Below are positions 16,492-25,478 of a stretch of DNA of 64,000 nucleotides, one piece after another. The notes under the pieces were generated by a model. It was not told the DNA's origin. It made no database searches and worked only from the letters and a program-made list of their open reading frames with translations. The translations under genes were made by a program, and so were the position numbers. Numbering within the stretch: the first letter of the stretch is position 1; each line of letters starts with the position of its first letter. The DNA comes from Phycisphaerae bacterium (GTDB lineage: Bacteria > Planctomycetota > Phycisphaerae > UBA1845 > CAIVHJ01). The stretch covers positions 62,001 to 126,000 of the forward strand of contig JAJVHX010000007.1 in NCBI GenBank assembly GCA_022072405.1, given 5' to 3'.

Positions 16492-17121
16492 ATGAAGATC
16501 GTGAACCGCCCGAGGATAAATCGTATGGCGTTGATGAAATCTGCATCTGGAGCGGGAGTATTGGGATTGCTGCTACCGGCGATGTTGCTGGCGAGTGAAG
16601 CACACGGTGCGGAGAAGATCAATCCCTTCGAGGGTACGGTGGCCAATGCGGTGGTCACGCTGATCACCTTCGGCATCGTGCTCTTTGTGCTGGGGAAGTT
16701 CGTCTGGCCGGCGGTCCTGACCGGATTGCAGCGGCGCGAGGAGTTCATCCGCAATTCGCTGCAGACCGCAAAACAGGAACGCGAAGAGGCGGAAAAACTG
16801 CTCAAACAGTATCAGGAGCAGATCGCCGGCGCCCGCCAGCAGGCCACGGCAATTGTGGATGAGGGGCGGCGCGATGCGGAGGTGTTGCGGCACAAAATTC
16901 AGGCTGAAGCCAAAACGGACGCAGACGCCATGCTCGAACGGGCCCGGCGGGAGATCGGCATTGCCCGCGATACCGCCGTGAAAGACCTCTACACGCTCAG
17001 CGGCAAATTGGCCACGGATCTGGCGGGGCGCATCATTCAGAAAGAAATCGACCCCGCCACTCACGAGCGGCTGATCCGCGATTCCATCAATGATTTGTCC
17101 ACGGCGAAGTTGCATAATTGA
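16492..17121 (+). CDS. atpF: F0F1 ATP synthase subunit b
   Basis: Peripheral-stalk subunit: about 209 residues from the ATG at 16492 (an ATG at 16525 and a GTG at 16453 are alternatives). The N terminus looks like a signal peptide (LGLLLPAMLLASEAHGA), then the family membrane helix VVTLITFGIVLFVLGKFVWP. After it comes a long charged coiled coil (REEAEKLLKQYQEQIAGARQ and beyond) ending in the delta-binding segment IIQKEIDPATHERLI. An extra cleavable-looking leader on subunit b is seen in some bacteria. Only one b-type gene is present, so no b' subunit is encoded here. The gap to atpH holds a palindromic repeat. Confidence 0.95.
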   Translation: MKIVNRPRINRMALMKSASGAGVLGLLLPAMLLASEAHGAEKINPFEGTVANAVVTLITFGIVLFVLGKFVWPAVLTGLQRREEFIRNSLQTAKQEREEAEKLLKQYQEQIAGARQQATAIVDEGRRDAEVLRHKIQAEAKTDADAMLERARREIGIARDTAVKDLYTLSGKLATDLAGRIIQKEIDPATHERLIRDSINDLSTAKLHN

Positions 17122-17130
17122 TGAATCACT

Positions 17131-17168
17131 GAGCGGGCGTATGACCCGCGCAGATTGAAGTCTGCGGC
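17131..17168. repeat. Family C palindromes between atpF and atpH
   Basis: Two adjacent hairpins, GCGGG-CGTATGA-CCCGC and CGCAGA-TTGAAG-TCTGCG, lie in the 84-bp gap between atpF and atpH. Such a structure inside the operon transcript could stabilise or process the mRNA (inference). Confidence 0.6.
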
Positions 17169-17205
17169 GTATTGAACGTGGAAAGATGTAGTTGGGAGTT
17201 AATCG

Positions 17206-17808
17206 TTGGCGACTGCTGAACAACAGACCATTGCCGAAGTTTATGCCTTGTCGCTGCTCGATCTGGCCAAGACACAGAACGCAGCTTTGGCGATTGATCA
17301 GGAATTTCAGGAGCTGGTGCAGGCGTTGGGACGCGATAGCGATTTCCGGACGCTGTTCAGCTCCCCGCTGATCAGCGAGGAAGTGCGGGCGGTCACTCTG
17401 GACCGGCTCTTTCGCGGGCGACTGAGCGACCTGTTGCTCAATACCCTCCAGGTGCTCAATCTGAAGGGGCGAATCAACCTGCTGGAGGAAGTGCAGCACC
17501 AGTATCATCAGGAAGTGGTGGAGCTGCAGAATGTCACCGAAGTGCGGGTGAGTTCGGCGACGGCGCTTTCGGCCGGCTTACGGCAGCAGTTGGTGAATTT
17601 GTTGCAGCAACGCTGTGGCCGGAATGTGGCTATGATCGAAGAAATTGATCCGGCGTTGCTGGGCGGCCTGTTGATTCACATCGAGGATCAGAAAGTCGAT
17701 CTCTCGGTGGCTCACCAGCTCGATCGGTTTTACGAAACGATGATCACCCATGCCCAGCAGCATATCCACGCCGGTACGGACTTGTTTGAACAGGCGGAAA
17801 AGTATTGA
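17206..17808 (+). CDS. atpH: F0F1 ATP synthase subunit delta
   Basis: Connects the F1 head to the peripheral stalk. 200 residues: N-terminal six-helix domain (TIAEVYALSLLDLAKTQNA; DFRTLFSSPLISEEVRAVTL) and C-terminal domain with VRVSSATALSAGLRQQLVNL and DPALLGGLLIHIEDQKVDLS, both typical of the family. The start is a TTG at 17206 with GGGAGT about 7 bp upstream; no ATG in this frame precedes the conserved region. The C terminus (LFEQAEKY) has a short extension. Positioned between atpF and atpA as in most bacteria. Confidence 0.93.
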   Translation: MATAEQQTIAEVYALSLLDLAKTQNAALAIDQEFQELVQALGRDSDFRTLFSSPLISEEVRAVTLDRLFRGRLSDLLLNTLQVLNLKGRINLLEEVQHQYHQEVVELQNVTEVRVSSATALSAGLRQQLVNLLQQRCGRNVAMIEEIDPALLGGLLIHIEDQKVDLSVAHQLDRFYETMITHAQQHIHAGTDLFEQAEKY

Positions 17809-17949
17809 CCAGCGAACGTAATAGAAATAATAACAACTAAATCTGACTGAACCTTAATACGGTTCCGTCAAGCCTCGTTGCTCCTAGTCTGAGGATGGTG
17901 ATTGGAACTCTGCGACCTCTGCATGTTCTGCGGTTAAAGGAATTGAATC

Positions 17950-19605
17950 ATGAAGTTCAAGGTGGATGAAATCACGTCGGTGATCAAGCAGGAGATTGCC
18001 AACTATCGCAGCGCGATCGATGTGTCGGAAGTCGGGCGGGTCATCGAAGTGGGCGACGGGATCGCCCAGGTGTATGGCCTGAACAAGGCGATGGCCGGCG
18101 AGGTGGTCTATTTTGCCAATGGTGTGGCGGGGCAGATTTTCAACCTCGAAGAAAATTCCGTCGGCGTGGTGATTCTGGGCGATTACCTGGAAATCAGCGA
18201 AGGCGATGAGGTCAAGCGCGGCGGTGAGTTGTTAAGCGTGCCGGTGGGCGAAGCGATGCTGGGTCGAGTGGTCGATCCGCTGGGCCGACCGCTGGACGGC
18301 AAGGGCGTGGTGGAAAGCCCGCACCGCCTGCCCCTGGAGCGCAAGGCTCCGGGCATCGCCGAGCGACAACCGGTGAATGTACCGCTGCAGACCGGCCTGA
18401 AGGCTATCGACGCGATGATTCCCATCGGGCGCGGCCAGCGCGAACTGATCATCGGCGACCGCAAAACCGGCAAAACCGCGATCGCCATCGACGCCATCAT
18501 CAACCAGCGCGAAACCGGCGTAATCTGCGTCTACGTCGCCATCGGCCAGAAGGAATCTACGGTCGCAGCGGTGGTTGAAACGCTGCGCAAATATCATGCC
18601 ATGGATTACACTATCGTGGTACAGGCGGGTTCCTCCAGCTCCGCGCCGCTGCAATATATCGCCCCCTACTCCGGCGTAGCCATGGCGGAATATTTCTGCT
18701 ACCAGCAGGGCAAAGACACGCTGGTGATTTACGACGATCTTACCAAGCAGGCCCAGGCCTATCGCCAGCTCTCATTGCTGCTTCGCCGTCCGCCGGGTCG
18801 TGAAGCTTATCCGGGCGATGTGTTCTACCTGCATAGCCGCCTGCTGGAGCGGGCTTGTAAGCTGGCAGAACGGCGCTTTATCTGCCACAAAGATGCTCCC
18901 AAAACCACTACCGAGGGGATCAACGGCAAATTGTATACCGGTGTGCCCGGGGTTCACAATTCGCAGCAGGACCTGGAAAAAATGCCTGACCGCGACCGGC
19001 TGGAAATTCGCAAAGATCCGACTTCGGGGGGTTCGATTACGGCGCTGCCGGTCATCGAAACTCAGGAAGGTGAAGTATCCGCCTATATCCCCACCAATGT
19101 GATTTCGATCACCGATGGGCAGATCTATCTTGAACCGGACCTCTTCTTTGCCGGCGTACGGCCGGCGGTCAACGTCGGTATCAGCGTGTCGCGCGTCGGC
19201 GGTAATGCGCAGATCAAAGCGATGAAGAAGGTCGCCGGCTCGCTGCGTCTGGATCTGGCCTCGTTCCGCGAACTGGAAGCCTTTGCCCAGCTGGGTACGG
19301 AACTCGACACGGCCACGCAGAAACAACTGGATCGCGGCCAGCGGATGGTGGAGCTGCTCAAGCAGCCGCAATATCAGCCCTATCCGGTGGTGGATCAGGT
19401 CATCAGCATTTACGCCGCCTCGCGCGGGTTCATGGATGCGATTCCCGTAGCCCACATCGCCGAATATGAGCAGCAAATGCTTAAACATCTGCGCGATGAA
19501 CTGCCCGAAGTCCGCCAAATGCTGATTGACAAAAAGGATATAACGCCCGAGATCGAAGCCAAGCTCAAAGAGGTACTGGGCCAGTTCAAAGCCAAACTTG
19601 GATAA
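17950..19605 (+). CDS. atpA: F0F1 ATP synthase subunit alpha
   Basis: Non-catalytic nucleotide-binding subunit of F1. Walker [25 protein letters not shown] before it, the [15 protein letters not shown] strand, the alpha signature [20 protein letters not shown], and the arginine-finger context in the same segment are all present. At 551 residues it is about 40 longer than usual. The extra length appears in the region after [10 protein letters not shown] (a [20 protein letters not shown] stretch) and the following charged segment. AAAGGA precedes the ATG at proper distance. Core of the operon with atpG, atpD and atpC downstream. Confidence 0.98.
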   Translation: MKFKVDEITSVIKQEIANYRSAIDVSEVGRVIEVGDGIAQVYGLNKAMAGEVVYFANGVAGQIFNLEENSVGVVILGDYLEISEGDEVKRGGELLSVPVGEAMLGRVVDPLGRPLDGKGVVESPHRLPLERKAPGIAERQPVNVPLQTGLKAIDAMIPIGRGQRELIIGDRKTGKTAIAIDAIINQRETGVICVYVAIGQKESTVAAVVETLRKYHAMDYTIVVQAGSSSSAPLQYIAPYSGVAMAEYFCYQQGKDTLVIYDDLTKQAQAYRQLSLLLRRPPGREAYPGDVFYLHSRLLERACKLAERRFICHKDAPKTTTEGINGKLYTGVPGVHNSQQDLEKMPDRDRLEIRKDPTSGGSITALPVIETQEGEVSAYIPTNVISITDGQIYLEPDLFFAGVRPAVNVGISVSRVGGNAQIKAMKKVAGSLRLDLASFRELEAFAQLGTELDTATQKQLDRGQRMVELLKQPQYQPYPVVDQVISIYAASRGFMDAIPVAHIAEYEQQMLKHLRDELPEVRQMLIDKKDITPEIEAKLKEVLGQFKAKLG

Positions 19606-19789
19606 GGTTGGCCATGAGCCGAACCATGAATCAAGGCCACTGGGAACAGAAAATCGGAGCCGCGAGCGCCGGCGAGCGGATAGTGGAAACAGAGCATGTG
19701 GAACAGGGAACGTATCAGGTAAAGCAAGTGATCGGTCACATCTGAAAAGTGATTGATTGGATTGCTTGGAAAATAGTGTGTGGTAAATC

Positions 19790-20674
19790 ATGGCCAAGGC
19801 ACGACAAATCGTTAAACGCCGCAAAGCGGTGAGCAATATCAAGAAGATCACCCGGACGATGCAGCTCATCGCCACGGCCAAGTATCAGAAATGTCTGCAA
19901 CGGGCGATGGGCACCAAGCCCTACACCCAGCGGATTACGCAACTGGTCACGGAGCTGGCTGGTCAGGTGACCGATATCAATCATCCACTCCTGCAGACCA
20001 ATAGTGGCAGCGGGCGGGTCGCCGTCCTGGTGATCACCTCCAACCGCGGGTTGTGCGGTGGCTATAACGCACAAATTCTGCGCACCGCGTTGGAACGGTT
20101 CCGGCAAGTGGAAGCGAGCCAGCGGCAGATCCAGCTGCAGGCGGCTGGCAAAAAAGCCATCGCCTATTTTCGTTTTCTAGGCCGGGCACTGCACAAAAGC
20201 TATTCGCACTTTGATGATCGGGTCCGCTTCGAACAGGTACAGGGGCTGGCGGATGAATTCATGGCCGCGTATGAACGGCAGGAAGTGGATGCAGTCTATG
20301 TGGTCTATATGCGTTATATCAGCACCGCCCGACAGCGCCCGGAAATAATCCAGTTGCTGCCCATGTCTGCTCCGCAATCGGAACAGAAAACGACCGAAGC
20401 TGCGACCCCTGTGCAATATGAATTCTCTCCCTCGCCTGGGGAATTACTGGCGGAATTACTGCCGGAGTCGGTACGGGTGCGCCTGTTCCAGTGTTTCACC
20501 GATGCGGCGGTGAGCGAGCAGGTGGCCCGCATGGTGGCGATGAAGGCCGCCACCGACGCTGCCGGCGACATGATCAAGTATCTGACCCGAACCTATAACC
20601 GGGCCCGACAGACGCAGATTACGATGGAACTACTCGATATCGTCGGCGGGGCCAACGCCATCTCCGCATCCTGA
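19790..20674 (+). CDS. atpG: F0F1 ATP synthase subunit gamma
   Basis: Central rotor shaft. 294 residues: N-terminal coiled helix RRKAVSNIKKITRTMQLIAT, the Rossmann-like middle (VITSNRGLCGGYN, GKKAIAYF) and the conserved C-terminal helix MKAATDAAGDMIKYLTRTYN followed by RARQTQITMELLDIVGGANA. All key family motifs are complete. The 184-bp gap from atpA contains a GC-rich palindrome but no gene. The next gene is not atpD, as in nearly all bacterial operons, but an unrelated exported-protein gene. Confidence 0.97.
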   Translation: MAKARQIVKRRKAVSNIKKITRTMQLIATAKYQKCLQRAMGTKPYTQRITQLVTELAGQVTDINHPLLQTNSGSGRVAVLVITSNRGLCGGYNAQILRTALERFRQVEASQRQIQLQAAGKKAIAYFRFLGRALHKSYSHFDDRVRFEQVQGLADEFMAAYERQEVDAVYVVYMRYISTARQRPEIIQLLPMSAPQSEQKTTEAATPVQYEFSPSPGELLAELLPESVRVRLFQCFTDAAVSEQVARMVAMKAATDAAGDMIKYLTRTYNRARQTQITMELLDIVGGANAISAS

Positions 20675-20710
20675 TGGTATCGGTGACAGTACAGGTTTAC
20701 GCATAAAGAG

Positions 20711-20794
20711 ACGTGGGCTATAGCCCGTGCGGCGTTGATCTGAGGTAGTTTCAAAATCACGAACATGGAAACGCGCGGGCTAATGCCTGCAGCT
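20711..20794. repeat. Family C repeat pair downstream of atpG
   Basis: Two palindromes, GGGCTATAGCCC and GCGGGCTAATGCCTGC, with TTTCAAAATCAC between them. The same TTTCAAAAT block flanks the family C element at 38896-38962, so these belong to one composite type. Confidence 0.6.
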
Positions 20795-20828
20795 CTTTGA
20801 TGTTTTTTAAGATGCCTGTGAATATCAT

Positions 20829-21968
20829 ATGTTGCGAACGATAATGAACATTGGTGTGGGGATGATGGCGGTCGCTGCGGTATCGACTGCGCGGGCTGAC
20901 CAGGCTGCTTCGCAACCGGTCGAGGTGCCGGTGATCACTTATCCGCTGGAAGAAATGAAGCTCGAAGCCCCGGGTCAGGTGCAGTTCCGTCTGGTGAACG
21001 GTGTGATCGAGGCTCACCAGGATCCACAACAGCCTTATTATAATCCCTGGCAGGATACCTATTTTTCAGTGATTCCCGACCCGCAAGGCCAGTCGCGCGT
21101 TCAGCGCTTCATCCTGGTACGATTCGGCCAGGCTTTTTCGCAGAATTACTATTATTCCAACAATATGCAGAATCAGCCGCCGCCCGAGTCGGCCCTGGAA
21201 CTCATCCAGGTCTCGTACACGATCGAAGAGGGTTTCCGGCTGTATGCCAGCTGGACCAACAAAAGCGTGCGCAGTTTCATTACTCTCGACCAGAACGCCC
21301 GTGGCCGGGTGCAGGTACTGGGCCAGCTGGAAGGGCAGATGATCAGCGCGCAGAGCAGTGGGATCTGGCCGATGCTGCTGGAAAATCCGGGTTTGTGGGA
21401 TGGTCCGCTGGGCCAACTGCTGGAGTCGCTGCTGGGGGAGCAGATGAATCCCTGGAGTCAGGGGGCCCTGCCGTGGTTGATTCTGGCCGATGAAGCGGTA
21501 CCTGCCGGACCGGAAGTCGCTCAGTGGCAACAGTGGGTGGAGTTACTCGCGGCTCCCGATGCTGCGGAACGCGACACCGCCCAGCGGAAGCTGCAACAGG
21601 TCGGCCCGCGGCTGATTCGGTTTCTGGTCGCCCTGCCCACTGCCACCCTCGAATCGGAGCAGCAGGAGCGGCTGAAACAACTGGGCGAGACGTTCGGGAT
21701 TAATGAGTCCGCCCTGGCCCAGTGCCGGGAAGTGCGCCATGATCCGCTGGTGTTATTACTGCTGATGCGCAGCCCGGAGGCTCATTTCCGCCGGGATGCT
21801 TTTCGCCGCCTGCAAGCCGATCTGCTGCTGCAAACGTCCTTTCGATATGATGAAGATGAAATCACCCGACGGCAGGATTGGCGCCGGGTGGCTGATGAAG
21901 TGATTCGCTTGAAACCGGATCTGCTTAAATCCACGGGGGCGACGGTAACCGTTCCCGCCAACCAGTAG
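20829..21968 (+). CDS. Exported HEAT-like protein inserted in the atp operon
   Basis: Not recognised as any ATP synthase component. 379 residues starting with a signal peptide (MMAVAAVSTARA, cleavage probably before DQAAS). The middle is beta-rich (APGQVQFRLVNGVIEAHQDP, RVQRFILVRFGQAFSQ, SFITLDQNARGRVQVLGQLE). The C-terminal 150 residues are helical and contain AAPDAAERDTAQRKLQQVGP followed by LIRFLVAL, which resembles the HEAT-like 'degree of wear' repeats common in secreted planctomycete proteins. The stop codon is only 9 bp before the atpD start, so it is clearly cotranscribed and perhaps coupled. A periplasmic role near the ATP synthase is possible, but nothing in the sequence proves it. 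ATGs at 20829 and 20844 are both usable. Confidence 0.8.
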   Translation: MLRTIMNIGVGMMAVAAVSTARADQAASQPVEVPVITYPLEEMKLEAPGQVQFRLVNGVIEAHQDPQQPYYNPWQDTYFSVIPDPQGQSRVQRFILVRFGQAFSQNYYYSNNMQNQPPPESALELIQVSYTIEEGFRLYASWTNKSVRSFITLDQNARGRVQVLGQLEGQMISAQSSGIWPMLLENPGLWDGPLGQLLESLLGEQMNPWSQGALPWLILADEAVPAGPEVAQWQQWVELLAAPDAAERDTAQRKLQQVGPRLIRFLVALPTATLESEQQERLKQLGETFGINESALAQCREVRHDPLVLLLLMRSPEAHFRRDAFRRLQADLLLQTSFRYDEDEITRRQDWRRVADEVIRLKPDLLKSTGATVTVPANQ

Positions 21969-23435
<1,467 letters not shown>

Positions 23436-23447
23436 GCGGGAGCAATC

Positions 23448-23855
23448 ATGGCCAGGGAGAATTTGTTTCACTGTCAATTGATCACCCCCGACGCGGCGCT
23501 GGCCGATGAGCTGGTCAGCAGCGTGGTCGTCACCGCCCATGATGGCGAACTGGGCGTGCTGCGCGATCGGGCGCCGCTGCTCTGTCGGCTGGGTGTGGGC
23601 GGTCTGCGTATGCAGACCCCAACCGGCACGCGACAATTTTTTATTGACGGCGGCTTTATGCAGGTTTATTCCAACGAGCTGGTCATCCTGACACCCCAGG
23701 CTCGCCCCATCGATCAAATACCAGTTCAGGATACTCAGCGACAATTGAAAGAGTGGCAGGAAAAAACTGCTCACAGCCTGGCGGAGCAGGAAACCAAAGA
23801 TGTGGAAGTTCGCCGGCTGCGGGCCCAATTGCGACTGGCAGTGAAAAACAAATGA
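23448..23855 (+). CDS. atpC: F0F1 ATP synthase subunit epsilon
   Basis: 135 residues: N-terminal beta-sandwich (FHCQLITPDAALADELVSSV, GELGVLRDRAPLLCRLGVGG, IDGGFMQVYSNELVILTPQA) and a C-terminal helical hairpin (QLKEWQEKTAHSLAEQETKD) that in this family can inhibit ATP hydrolysis. The GGFMQV segment is the usual epsilon signature. Last gene of the ATP synthase operon. No terminator follows directly; the next clear terminator, near 24.11 kb, belongs to a separate putative small RNA but could also stop read-through from atpC. Confidence 0.95.
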   Translation: MARENLFHCQLITPDAALADELVSSVVVTAHDGELGVLRDRAPLLCRLGVGGLRMQTPTGTRQFFIDGGFMQVYSNELVILTPQARPIDQIPVQDTQRQLKEWQEKTAHSLAEQETKDVEVRRLRAQLRLAVKNK

Positions 23856-23951
23856 TACTACAGCAGGACCATTGCCGATTAGATGATGATGAGATTGGGA
23901 TTATCAGAACGATCACGACTTGATGGCGTTTCAGGTCCGGGAAATCTGATT

Positions 23952-23986
23952 AGAGTGTTGACACTCTCTTAAAGGTCCGATAGAAT
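23952..23986 (+). promoter_or_regulatory. Near-consensus promoter with operator-like palindrome
   Basis: TTGACA at 23958-23963, exactly 17 bp spacer, TAGAAT at 23981-23986. A perfect palindrome AGAGTGT-TG-ACACTCT (23952-23967) covers the -35 box, as expected for a repressor site. No protein gene follows; the predicted transcript starts near 23993. Confidence 0.7.
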
Positions 23987-23992
23987 CGCTTG

Positions 23993-24145
23993 GCGTAAGA
24001 AAACAGTTCTTAACTGTAGTAAATAAAGAAACTTCTGTGGCCAATGCGCCGAATTAGTTTATAGCAAATAACCCACTCATCGGTTCCTCCCCCCGGGAAC
24101 CGATTTCCCCCAAGGCCCGCTCCACCCCGGCGGGCCTACTTTTTT
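23993..24145 (+). ncRNA. Putative small regulatory RNA, about 150 nt
   Basis: Inferred transcript from the promoter above to a strong intrinsic terminator. It has three predicted hairpins: ACAGTT-CTT-AACTGT (24003-24017), ATCGGTTCC-TCCCCCCG-GGAACCGAT (24079-24104) and the terminator AGGCCCGC-TCCACCCCG-GCGGGCCT (24113-24137). Hairpins 2 and 3 both display C-rich loops (UCCCCCC, UCCACCCC) able to pair with purine-rich Shine-Dalgarno sequences. About 60 nt of AU-rich unpaired sequence lies between hairpins 1 and 2. The longest ATG frame inside is six codons. It does not match tmRNA, RNase P RNA, SRP RNA or a 6S-like fold as far as I can tell by eye. A leader of an unannotated gene is unlikely because the terminator ends it. 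Confidence 0.55.
24113..24145 (+). terminator. Rho-independent terminator of the small RNA
   Basis: 8-bp perfect GC-rich stem (AGGCCCGC/GCGGGCCT) with a 9-nt loop followed by ACTTTTTTG. It could also end transcription coming from atpC. The remaining sequence to 24438 (about 290 bp) shows no gene; a 60-codon frame there lacks protein features and overlaps the sigma gene end. Confidence 0.8.
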
Positions 24146-24438
24146 GTACTTAGTTTTTGCGGTTATCTACTCGCAATCAGCGGTCAGTTAATAATTGGCT
24201 GGCCTCATATTTTTGAGCCGTGTGAACCCTTATTATTCACCACGGTTGGGGAAGGATGGCTGGTCTGGCCGTCGAATAAAAGCGTGCGCGTCCTAACAAT
24301 TCTGCCAGGCGGAATAATAAATTATAGAACCGGTTACAAAGTTGAAAATGCAGGCATAACCCAGGCTAACGTCGGTGGCGCTTGGAATGATGAAACCGGT
24401 TGCAGTCTGTATTTGTGGTTGTTCTGGCGGGGGAACGA

Positions 24439-25317
24439 TCAGCCGAGTTCTTCGGTGACCAGTTGATTCAGTCGGCGGAGGGCTTCGTTTTCGATCTGGC
24501 GGACGCGCTCACGGGTTAATCCTACCCGCTCGCCGATATCCTTGAGCGTCATCGGTTCGGACTCGCCCAGGCCGAACCGCATCCGCAGAATTTTCGCTTC
24601 GCGTTCATCGATCTGCTCGAGCAACCGGCGGAGCAGTTTGCCTTCCGCCTCGGTAAACATCGCATCTTCCGGACGTGGGCTTTTGGTGTCGGCCAGCATC
24701 TCTGTCAGCGGCAGCCCATTCTCGTCATCGCCTGATTGCGTCGGGGAGCTGAAGGCTTTCACCGCCCGTTTGATGATCCGCACCTTGCGTTCGGGCAGTT
24801 CCATCTCCGCAGCCAGCTCCTTGATATCCGGAGCGCGGCCTTCACGTTCCATGAAACTTTCGTTGGCCTGTTTGAAGCGGGCGATCATATCCACCATATA
24901 AGCAGGGATGTGGATCGGCTGGACCGAGTTGATCAACGCCCGTTTAATGGCTTGTTTGATCCACCAGGAAGCATAGGTGCTGAAACGCGTGCCGGCGTCG
25001 GGGTCAAAACCTTCCACCGCCCGCAGTAAGCCCAGGTTGCCCTCTTCGATCAGGTCCGATAAAGACATGCCGCGATTGGTATAATTTTTGGCGATGTTCA
25101 CTACCAGCCGCAAGTTGGAGCGGACCATCCGGTCACGGGCCTGCTGTGCTGAGGCTTCCGCCGTTTCCTTTTCCAACAACGTGGCTTCGCCCGTGTCAAA
25201 CATATCATCAATGTATAATGAATGCTGGATAATCTGGGCCAGCTCCTTCTCCTCATCCGCATTGAGGAGCGGTGCTTCGTTGATCTGCTTGAGATAAAGT
25301 TGCAGTCCCGATTCCAC
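24439..25317 (-). CDS. Sigma-70 family factor (RpoD/RpoS-like, short form)
   Basis: 292 residues with regions 1.2 to 4.2 of a primary-type sigma factor and no region 1.1. Region 1.2: LQLYLKQINEAPLLNADEEK. Region 2: RMVRSNLRLVVNIAKNYTNR, SLSDLIEEGNLGLLRAVEGF, DPDAGTRFSTYASWWIKQAI. Region 3: IHIPAYMVDMIARFKQ. Region 4.2: LKDIGERVGLTRERVRQIEN. The length fits group 2 (RpoS/SigB-like) factors or the compact primary sigma of some phyla. The recognised promoter should be close to TTGACA/TATAAT. It lies 161 bp downstream of rpsA on the same strand. Whether it is the main sigma factor cannot be told without the rest of the genome. Confidence 0.93.
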   Translation of the reverse strand: MESGLQLYLKQINEAPLLNADEEKELAQIIQHSLYIDDMFDTGEATLLEKETAEASAQQARDRMVRSNLRLVVNIAKNYTNRGMSLSDLIEEGNLGLLRAVEGFDPDAGTRFSTYASWWIKQAIKRALINSVQPIHIPAYMVDMIARFKQANESFMEREGRAPDIKELAAEMELPERKVRIIKRAVKAFSSPTQSGDDENGLPLTEMLADTKSPRPEDAMFTEAEGKLLRRLLEQIDEREAKILRMRFGLGESEPMTLKDIGERVGLTRERVRQIENEALRRLNQLVTEELG

Positions 25318-25397
25318 GTTTCCACCTGTACGAGAGAAACGATATCAGCCCGGCCGGTCGATACCGGGTCACTCTATCCATCGACGAAATCGGTCAT

Positions 25398-25410
25398 GGG
25401 CTTGAAGCCC
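25398..25410. repeat. Short family C palindrome between rpsA and the sigma gene
   Basis: GGGCTTGAAGCCC, the bare core of the family C repeats, in the 161-bp gap between rpsA and the sigma gene. It has no T-tract, so it is not a terminator. Confidence 0.45.
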
Positions 25411-25478
25411 GAATACCCGGAAACTCTGCAGCGCTTCAGGCATCCCCACAAAATTGTTCCGCACGGCAGATCTGCGGA

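Noticed and set aside
24284-24466. 60-codon frame between the small RNA and the sigma gene
   Set aside because: Overlaps the sigma gene end on the other strand and shows no ribosome site or conserved composition.
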